Shown piece by piece: positions 57,943 through 64,000 of a DNA stretch of 64,000 nt. Origin of the DNA: Megasphaera vaginalis (ex Bordigoni et al. 2020) (lineage in GTDB: Bacteria; Bacillota; Negativicutes; Veillonellales; Megasphaeraceae); assembly GCF_900240295.1 (NCBI RefSeq), contig NZ_OEQB01000006.1, positions 78,861 through 142,860 of the forward strand. Reading direction: 5' to 3'. Each line of letters starts with the position of its first letter. Position 1 is the first letter of the stretch. The position numbers were made by a program, and so were the translations under genes. Under the pieces are notes generated by a model that saw only the letters and a program-made list of their open reading frames with translations, ran no database searches and was not told the origin of the DNA.

Positions 57943-60579
57943 GTGGGCATTGAGCTTCGTCCCTATCAGCAGGAGGCGGTCGACGCCGTCCTGCATGAAT
58001 GGGACATAGGCCATAACAAAACATTACTCGTCTTGCCCACAGGATGCCATGCTATCGGAGAAAAAGTATTGTTAGCGGATGGAAATATAAAAAAGGTGGA
58101 AGATGTCCAGCTAAAAGATTGCCTATTGGGAAGCGATGGTACTCCCCGGCATATCCTTCAAATCATCCACGGAGAAGGATATTTGTATAAAATTTGCCCG
58201 GTAAAAGGCAAGCCTTTCGTTGTAGATGAAAATCATATGCTGACATTAAAACGAACCAAAGAATCGAATCATCCCGTATATCCAAGTGAAAAACATGGTG
58301 GTGAAATTATTGATGTTTCTGTAAAAGAATGGCTTACCTGGAGTAAATGGAAAAAACATATCCACAAACTGATTCGAGCAGACGCTATTACTTTCTATCA
58401 TTCCCACCAAAACGATTACCCTATTGATCCTTATTTCTTGGGGATATTATTAGGGGATGGCGGGTTAAATGGTTCCTCTATCAGTATCACCACCATGGAT
58501 GATGAAGTGGTGAAGGTCATTCACCAACAAGCGGAATTATTGGATTTGCGGATTCGTACAGAACCGGCTGGGAAGGCGACAACCTATATTTTTGCCAGTA
58601 AAAAAGCATACACTCGCTCCGCCTTTATTCGTTCTTTAAAAGATTTAGGCATGAGAGGAAAAACATCTGCTACAAAACAAGTACCTGATATCTATAAAAC
58701 AGGCCCTATAGGGGTACGTCTTAACGTTATTGCTGGATTGTTAGATAGTGATGGCCACTTTACATATAACGGCTATGATTTTATTTCTAAATCCGAACGC
58801 CTTTCTAATGATTTGGCCTTTATGTGTAGATCGGTTGGGCTCGCGGCCTATGTTACACCCTGTAAAAAGGGGTGCAATAATTTTGTAGGAACATACTACC
58901 GGGTTAGTATTAGCGGGAACTGCGATAAAATCCCTATGAAAGTTCAGCGAAAAATGGCTACTTCACGAAAACAAAAGAAAAATGTTCTTGTTACTGGATT
59001 TACTGTAGAACCCATCGGAACAGGGGCATACATTGGATTTACTGTTGATGGAGACAACCGTTATTTATTAGATGATTTTACAATCACCCATAATTGTGGA
59101 AAGACTATTTGCTTCGCTAAGATTGCCGAATCTCAAGTACGAGTCGGTAATAGAGTTTTAATCCTGGCACATCGTGGAGAACTCCTGGAACAAGCAGCCG
59201 ATAAAATAGCGAAAGCCACAGGCCTAAAATGTGCTGTAGAAAAAGCCGAGCAGACGGCTCTTCAATCTTGGTATCGAATTACCGTCGGCAGTGTTCAAAC
59301 GCTTATGCGTGAGAAACGACTGTCTCAGTTTTCTCCTGATTACTACGACACGATCATTATCGATGAAGCTCATCATTCTATTTCAGATAGCTACCAGAAC
59401 GTTTTAAACTACTTCTCTAACGCGAAAGTCCTGGGCGTTACGGCAACGCCTGACAGAAGCGATATGCGTAACCTCGGACAGATATACGACAGCTTAGCGT
59501 ATGAATACAAACTTCCGCAAGCTATTAAAGCCGGATACCTCTCTCAAATCGTCGCACAGACCATCCCTCTGCAATTGGACATTGCACATGTCGGCATGGC
59601 GGCAGGCGATTACAAAGTAGGGGAACTCGGAACGGCTCTTGAGCCGTATCTTGATAAGATTGCAGAAGAAATGGTGACATACGCTAAAGACCGAAAGACC
59701 GTCGTATTCTTACCTCTTGTAGAAACGAGTAAGAAATTCTGCCGATATCTTCGTAAATACGGCTTTAAAGCCGCCGAAGTAAACGGCAATAGCCAAGATA
59801 GGGCAGAAGTCCTTAAAGACTTTGAGGACGGGAAATACGATGTTCTATGTAACAGTATGCTTCTGACTGAAGGCTGGGATTGTCCGTCGGTGGATTGCAT
59901 TATCGTTCTGCGAGCAACCAAATCCCGAGCTTTATATAGCCAAATGGTAGGCCGTGGCACTCGATTACACGAAGGAAAAGAGAATGTATTGCTGCTTGAT
60001 TTTTTATGGAACACGGAACGGCACGAGTTATGTCGACCGGCACATCTCATCAGTAAAGATGAAGACATCGCAAAGAAAATGACGGAAAAACTTGAAGACT
60101 CGGCGGTTCCGATTGATATTGAAGAACTCAAAAAAGAATCTGAATCGGATGTCGTGGCTGAACGGGAACAAGCCTTAGCTGAAAAGCTTAAGGAAATGAA
60201 AAAGCGCAAGCGTAAGCTTGTGGATCCGCTACAGTTTGAAATGTCCATACAGTCTGAAGACTTATCGGGATATGTGCCGTCGTTTGGTTATGAAATGGCG
60301 CCGCCGTCTGTAAAACAAATTCAAGCCCTTGAAAAATTCGGTATCTTTGCCGATGAGATTGAAAACGCTGGCAAGGCTTCACTTCTTCTAGACAGATTAA
60401 AGAAACGTCAGGATATGAGCCTGTCAAGGCCGAAACAAATACGCTTCCTGGAGTCCCGTGGTTTCCAGCACGTCGGGACATGGACGTTTGACCAGGCCTC
60501 TTCTATGATTGCCCGAATTTCCATGAATAATTGGAGAGTTCCGAATGGCGTAACGCCTGAAACCTATATCCCGGCGTAG
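57943..60579 (+). CDS. DEAD/DEAH-box superfamily II helicase, interrupted by an intein
   Basis: An 878-codon open frame. Without the intein the helicase is 528 residues: ELRPYQQEAVDAVL is the Q-motif region, the Walker A reads LPTG|CGKT with the intein between G and C, then DEAH (IIIDEAHHS), TATPDRSD and motif VI QMVGRGTRLH. It unwinds DNA in phage replication. GTG 57943 follows AAGGAG. The C-terminal 90 residues are a Lys/Glu-rich tail. The intein must splice out before the ATP site exists. Confidence 0.9.
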   Translation: MGIELRPYQQEAVDAVLHEWDIGHNKTLLVLPTGCHAIGEKVLLADGNIKKVEDVQLKDCLLGSDGTPRHILQIIHGEGYLYKICPVKGKPFVVDENHMLTLKRTKESNHPVYPSEKHGGEIIDVSVKEWLTWSKWKKHIHKLIRADAITFYHSHQNDYPIDPYFLGILLGDGGLNGSSISITTMDDEVVKVIHQQAELLDLRIRTEPAGKATTYIFASKKAYTRSAFIRSLKDLGMRGKTSATKQVPDIYKTGPIGVRLNVIAGLLDSDGHFTYNGYDFISKSERLSNDLAFMCRSVGLAAYVTPCKKGCNNFVGTYYRVSISGNCDKIPMKVQRKMATSRKQKKNVLVTGFTVEPIGTGAYIGFTVDGDNRYLLDDFTITHNCGKTICFAKIAESQVRVGNRVLILAHRGELLEQAADKIAKATGLKCAVEKAEQTALQSWYRITVGSVQTLMREKRLSQFSPDYYDTIIIDEAHHSISDSYQNVLNYFSNAKVLGVTATPDRSDMRNLGQIYDSLAYEYKLPQAIKAGYLSQIVAQTIPLQLDIAHVGMAAGDYKVGELGTALEPYLDKIAEEMVTYAKDRKTVVFLPLVETSKKFCRYLRKYGFKAAEVNGNSQDRAEVLKDFEDGKYDVLCNSMLLTEGWDCPSVDCIIVLRATKSRALYSQMVGRGTRLHEGKENVLLLDFLWNTERHELCRPAHLISKDEDIAKKMTEKLEDSAVPIDIEELKKESESDVVAEREQALAEKLKEMKKRKRKLVDPLQFEMSIQSEDLSGYVPSFGYEMAPPSVKQIQALEKFGIFADEIENAGKASLLLDRLKKRQDMSLSRPKQIRFLESRGFQHVGTWTFDQASSMIARISMNNWRVPNGVTPETYIPA
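58045..59094 (+). mobile_element. Intein with LAGLIDADG homing endonuclease in the helicase Walker A
   Basis: A 350-residue in-frame insertion. It begins with Cys (TGC 58045) and ends His-Asn (CAT AAT at 59089-59094), followed by extein Cys (TGT 59095), all needed for class 1 splicing. Block B is VDENHMLTL; the endonuclease motifs are YFLGILLGDGG and VIAGLLDSDGH; the C-terminal block is RYLLDDFTITHN. Removal gives an uninterrupted LPTGCGKT. Confidence 0.93.
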
Positions 60580-60603
60580 TCCGATAAAGGAGATGAAAAA
60601 GCA

Positions 60604-62613
60604 ATGCGTAAAATCAACTTAATACCTTTATTGGACTACATCGACCCCGCCTTTTGCGATTATCAGGAATGGCTGCAGGTCGGAATGGGGCTTAAAGAAG
60701 AAGGCTACGACATTAGCGACTGGAAATCCTGGAGTGCCAAAGACATCACTCGTTATCACGCCGGAGAATGTACGAAGAAATGGGCAACGTTCACAGGACA
60801 CTATAACGGAAGTCCCGTTACGGGAGCTACTATCGTAAACATGGCCAAAGAAAACGGCTGGACCGTCGCACCCCATTTACCCGATCGGGCGTATGGATGG
60901 GATGATGAAATCATTGCCGACGAAGAAGTCATTATCGATAAGAACTGGGTGGAAGGCCGAGAAATTGAAGACCCCGGCGATAATTGGAATCCCGCCAAAG
61001 ATTTAATTACTTATTTAGAGCTTCTCTATGACAGTTCCGATTACGTCGGCTACGTGACTGAATCTTGGGAACAGGACGGGAAATTCTTGCCGTCTAAGGG
61101 AAAATTTAAGCGTACAGCAGGGGAGCTTATTCACGCCTTATCAGAGTGTGACGGCGATATCGGGGCCGTCCTGGGCGATTATAATCCCGACGTAGGCGCT
61201 TGGATTCGCTTTAACCCTTTAGACGGCCGAGGAGTCCGTAATGAGAACGTGACGGAGTTTAAATACGCTTTGGTTGAATCGGACTGTATGCCCATCGACA
61301 AGCAAAACGAAATCATCCGTAAACTGGAGCTTCCTGTTACGTGCATGGTTTACAGCGGTGGCAAATCTGTTCACGCCATCGTTAAAGTAGACGCTGCCAA
61401 TTACGACGAGTATCGCAAACGGGTCGATTATCTTTACAACATATGTCGTAAAAACGGCCTTGAAATAGACGTTCAGAATCGAAATCCGAGCCGCCTCAGT
61501 CGTATGCCCGGCGTTACTCGTAAGGATAAAAAGCAGTTCCTGGTTGATACGAATATCGGTAAAAGCAGTTTCGCCGAGTGGCAGACATGGATCGAATCGA
61601 TTAACGATAATCTACCGGAGCCTGAAAGCCTTCGGGACTTCTGGAATAATCTGCCGCCGTTAGCCCCGCCGCTTATCGAAAACGTACTTCGTAAGGGTCA
61701 CAAAATGCTATTGGCAGGACCGTCTAAATCGGGTAAGTCCTTTGCCCTTATAGAACTTGTTATCGCCATTGCCGAAGGGCGTAAATGGCTGAATTGGGAT
61801 TGCTCCCAGGGACGGGTCCTCTATGTGAACTTGGAGCTTGACGCAGCTTCTTGCCTACATCGATTTAAAGACGTATATACGGAGCTTGGTTGGGAAGCCC
61901 GCAGCCTTTCTAATATCGATATATGGAATCTTAGAGGAAAGTCCCTACCTATGGATAAGCTCGCTCCGAAACTTATCAGGCGAGCCGTTAAGCAAGAGTA
62001 CACGGCGATTATCATCGACCCGATTTATAAAGTCATTACGGGCGATGAAAACAGTGCTGAACAAATGGCTCATTTTTGCAATCAGTTTGACCGTATAGCG
62101 ACGGAACTTAATTGCTCGGTCATTTATTGTCATCATCACTCCAAAGGCGCTCAAGGCGGTAAGCGAGCCATTGACAGAGCCTCAGGCTCAGGTGTGTTCG
62201 GTCGGGATGCTGACGCACTGCTTGATATGATTGAGATTGATGCTGAACAAGTCGGGTCCTCTCGTTCGGCTTGGCGTATTGAAGGAACGCTTCGTGAGTA
62301 CGCTTCATTCAGGCCGGTAAATGTGTGGTTCGATTATCCCGTTCACCGTATCGACGACACGGGAACGCTTGAGACGATTAAGCTAGACGTCGAGATGAAG
62401 CTCAACGAGAAAGGACAACGGACTCGGCAAAAGCAACGGCAGTCCCGAATTCAGAATCTTGAGGCGGCATATAATGCGTGTCTCATCTCGGGCGAGGTAA
62501 CCGTAGGAGATATGGCTGAATATCTTGATGTGAGCGTTAAGACTGTCGGTCGAGATATCGATAGTAGCGAAACCTTCCGAAGAGAGCAAGGAAAGGTATT
62601 TAAGAATGAATAA
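60604..62613 (+). CDS. Phage primase/helicase with RepA-like ATPase
   Basis: A 669-residue protein. The N-terminus (DYQEWLQVGMGLKEEGYD, YHAGECTKKWATF) is a PriCT-2 domain; the middle contains YSGGKSVHAIVKVDAA of a primase-like segment; the C-terminal half has the Walker A LLAGPSKSGKSFALIEL and Walker B AIIIDPIYKV of RepA/DnaB-like hexameric helicases, and ends in a winged-helix-like region (VTVGDMAEYLDVSVKTVGRDI). It should prime and open the phage origin, which may be just downstream. Confidence 0.82.
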   Translation: MRKINLIPLLDYIDPAFCDYQEWLQVGMGLKEEGYDISDWKSWSAKDITRYHAGECTKKWATFTGHYNGSPVTGATIVNMAKENGWTVAPHLPDRAYGWDDEIIADEEVIIDKNWVEGREIEDPGDNWNPAKDLITYLELLYDSSDYVGYVTESWEQDGKFLPSKGKFKRTAGELIHALSECDGDIGAVLGDYNPDVGAWIRFNPLDGRGVRNENVTEFKYALVESDCMPIDKQNEIIRKLELPVTCMVYSGGKSVHAIVKVDAANYDEYRKRVDYLYNICRKNGLEIDVQNRNPSRLSRMPGVTRKDKKQFLVDTNIGKSSFAEWQTWIESINDNLPEPESLRDFWNNLPPLAPPLIENVLRKGHKMLLAGPSKSGKSFALIELVIAIAEGRKWLNWDCSQGRVLYVNLELDAASCLHRFKDVYTELGWEARSLSNIDIWNLRGKSLPMDKLAPKLIRRAVKQEYTAIIIDPIYKVITGDENSAEQMAHFCNQFDRIATELNCSVIYCHHHSKGAQGGKRAIDRASGSGVFGRDADALLDMIEIDAEQVGSSRSAWRIEGTLREYASFRPVNVWFDYPVHRIDDTGTLETIKLDVEMKLNEKGQRTRQKQRQSRIQNLEAAYNACLISGEVTVGDMAEYLDVSVKTVGRDIDSSETFRREQGKVFKNE

Positions 62614-62649
62614 ATATAAGTAAAAAACGCCGTATACGTATAAATATAA

Positions 62650-62696
62650 TCGGACAAACATCGGACATTTCAACTATATATATAGAAATGTCCGAC
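62650..62696. repeat. CGGACA repeats and inverted repeat, candidate origin or operator
   Basis: ATCGGACA occurs at 62650-62657 and 62660-62667; TCGGACATTTC (62661-62671) pairs with GAAATGTCCGA (62685-62695). A further ACGGACA follows at 62723. Short iterons directly after the replication gene could be a phage origin, or a regulator site. Confidence 0.5.
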
Positions 62697-62727
62697 TGTA
62701 TAAAAGTCCACAATTGCCATGGACGGA

Positions 62728-62780
62728 CAAAGTGTTAAAAAAACGGCTTTAGCTTCGCCGTTTTTTCTTAACACACTTTG
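62728..62780 (+). terminator. Strong terminator after the primase/helicase gene
   Basis: CAAAGTGTTAA and the inner AAAACGGC pair with GCCGTTTT and TTAACACACTTTG; six T's are inside the second arm. A second stem, GGGCA-ATACG-TGCCC, follows before the RusA gene. Confidence 0.75.
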
Positions 62781-62832
62781 ACCGCCTCAGGGCAATACGT
62801 GCCCTCGGCGTTTCCCTAGAAAGGAGTATGCA

Positions 62833-63237
62833 ATGAAATTAAAGTTTTTCTTGCCGATGATAATCCCTTCGGCGACTCATCAAGAAAAGAAAATTATGGT
62901 AGTAAACGGTAAGCCTGTCGTGTATGAGCCTCAGAACGTAAAAGACGCCCGCCAGAAGTTTATGGCAGCCCTTGCCCCTTACGCTCCTAAAGCTCCGTTT
63001 GCGGGTCCTGTAAGGCTTTCGACGACGTGGATATATTTAGCGACTACTGCCCACCCTATAAAGAGCTGGAAAACAACAAAGCCCGATACGGACAATTTGG
63101 TGAAGCTCTTAAAAGACGTGATGACGGATTTGGGCTTTTGGACAGATGATGCTCTTGTCGCTTGTGAAGAAATTCAAAAATTTTACCTTGATAAGCCCGG
63201 ACTTTATATCGAGATAGAGGAACTTACCAATGGCTAA
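62833..63237 (+). CDS. RusA-like Holliday junction resolvase
   Basis: A 134-residue endonuclease. KPDTDNLVKLLKDVMTDLGFWTDDALV contains the conserved Asp residues of RusA, which cuts four-way junctions. AAAGGAG precedes ATG 62833. It overlaps the next gene by 8 bases. Confidence 0.88.
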   Translation: MKLKFFLPMIIPSATHQEKKIMVVNGKPVVYEPQNVKDARQKFMAALAPYAPKAPFAGPVRLSTTWIYLATTAHPIKSWKTTKPDTDNLVKLLKDVMTDLGFWTDDALVACEEIQKFYLDKPGLYIEIEELTNG

Positions 63238-63766
63238 TCAAGAGGTCGTAAAACGAGCCAGAAGTGCTTTTAAGGAAATTCTAAATGAAATGGAACACCC
63301 CCAGTTTGATTTACTCAGACGTGATCCTGAAATTAAGAACCTCGTTGAACGCCTTGTCCGCAAAGTAGAAGAGGCCCGTAATCCGGAAAGCTGGCCGATT
63401 GAAGAATACCACGACGAGTTTGAAAAGTACCATCCGGAAGATCATCAGTTATGGATTTGGCTATTTCTCCGAGCTGCATTGATTAATCCGGAGTTCGCCG
63501 ATGTACTTTGCTTTCTGCGCACTCGTGGGTGTCAATTAATCCCGGATAAAGAATTTGGATATGTGATTCGTCCTATTATTCATGCAGCATACGGATTTAA
63601 GTCTCAGGCTGAATACAATCAAATGAAAGAACCGCTGCAAGATTATAGTGATCAACTGGTATCGTTGTTGCGCGAAATGCGACTGAGAATGAAAAACGGT
63701 GGTTTATTGAATTCCAAGGAATTTGTGCAAGGTAGTTTAATGGATTATGTCGATAAAAATGGATAA
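63230..63766 (+). CDS. Phage protein of unknown function
   Basis: A 178-residue, acidic, helical protein with no domain I recognise. It overlaps RusA and lacks a strong ribosome binding site, so it is translationally coupled. It has a Trp/His-rich centre (EYHDEFEKYHPEDHQLWIWLFL). Confidence 0.65.
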   Translation: MANQEVVKRARSAFKEILNEMEHPQFDLLRRDPEIKNLVERLVRKVEEARNPESWPIEEYHDEFEKYHPEDHQLWIWLFLRAALINPEFADVLCFLRTRGCQLIPDKEFGYVIRPIIHAAYGFKSQAEYNQMKEPLQDYSDQLVSLLREMRLRMKNGGLLNSKEFVQGSLMDYVDKNG

Positions 63767-63779
63767 AGGAATGATTCGA

Positions 63780-63941
63780 TTGGCAAAAGCATACAAGGAC
63801 CCGACGGCAGAGCTTGCCATCGGCAGAATCTGCAAGACGTAACGGACGAAAAAACTGCTTTTCAAGAAAGCCATATTGATACTGGCCGAAGTGTGCGGCT
63901 ATCGGATTCGGGTGGAATTTCTACAGAAAGGGGAGAAATAA
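63780..63941 (+). pseudogene. Small phage gene with an in-frame stop
   Basis: Starting at TTG 63780 (AAAGGA upstream) the frame reads MAKAYKDPTAELAIGRICKT, then TAA at 63840, then remains open to TAA 63939 with 32 more residues (LLFKKAILILAEVCGYRIRVEF included). It may be one gene broken by a nonsense change or two very short genes; the 1-base overlap with the next ATG favours an ancestral single gene. Confidence 0.35.
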
Positions 63942-64000
63942 TGACGGCTAAAGAGTACCTGAGCCGCATCCGGCGGCAGAACCAGATTGTTAAGCAGGTG
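63941..64000 (+). CDS. Start of a DUF1492/ArpU-like phage gene (partial)
   Basis: ATG 63941 overlaps the previous stop (TAATG) and follows AAAGGGGAG. The visible MTAKEYLSRIRRQNQIVKQV resembles the N-terminus of DUF1492 proteins, small regulators near late-gene control in Firmicute phages. It continues past the window. Confidence 0.55.
   Translation, partial: MTAKEYLSRIRRQNQIVKQV

Noticed and set aside
1..64000. CRISPR arrays and insertion sequences
   Set aside because: No series of direct repeats with regular spacers and no transposase gene were found by reading; the only mobile elements seen are the prophage and the intein.

Overview
The window reads as the chromosome of a diderm Firmicute of the Negativicutes, most likely Megasphaera or a close relative. 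This is inferred, not proven: Firmicute-type regulation (FapR, a methionine T-box, AGGAGG ribosome binding sites) occurs next to an LptF/LptG outer-membrane LPS exporter gene, FabK is the only enoyl-ACP reductase seen, and there is a butyrate-type 4-hydroxybutyrate fermentation set.

Layout. 1-3.2 kb: end of an LptG-like gene, a DUF3084 envelope protein, a YqgF-fold protein, YitT and a YdbC-like protein. 3.2-12 kb: a FapR-controlled fatty-acid operon (fapR-plsX-fabH-fabD-fabG-acpP-fabK-fabF), then rnc and a radical SAM gene. 12.1-13.2 kb: 4-hydroxybutyrate dehydrogenase. 13.5-21.9 kb, minus strand: a nine-gene run of NifU-like protein, a cysteine domain fused to a MaoC hotdog, acyl carrier protein, metallo-beta-lactamase-fold hydrolase, LuxE-like, LuxC-like, AMP-forming ligase, sigma-54 (rpoN) and a PAS/AAA+ sigma-54 activator. 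It has no luciferase genes and I do not recognise it as a described pathway. 22.3-29 kb, plus strand, divergent: 4-hydroxybutyryl-CoA dehydratase, CoA-transferase, a permease, an unknown protein, a glycerol dehydrogenase-family enzyme and a small unknown. The dehydratase has a textbook sigma-54 promoter and two matching 18-bp near-palindromes upstream, so the neighbouring rpoN and activator probably control this fermentation operon.

29-45.3 kb is mostly housekeeping: biotin-dependent carboxyltransferase subunit, a C_GCAxxG_C_C protein, tRNA-Pro, dnaE, rpmE, DUF1385, prfA, prmC, sua5-type tsaC, rpiB, upp, a small secreted protein, then metA and metY behind a methionine T-box, and rplM-rpsI.

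From about 45.3 kb to the right edge lies a prophage or related integrative element, inserted just after rpsI and not closed within the window. Its left arm holds the integrase, a structured small RNA, a Dam methylase with an OLD-like ATPase, a PemK/MazF-like protein and a CI-type repressor. The right arm starts with a Cro-like gene and ribbon-helix-helix genes, followed by small ORFs, an Abi-alpha-like gene in reverse orientation, and a replication/recombination module: Rad50-like ATPase, RecA-fold ATPase, DUF669, a helicase with a 350-residue intein in its Walker A motif, a primase/helicase and RusA. The left-arm accessory genes are clearly more AT-rich than the chromosome.
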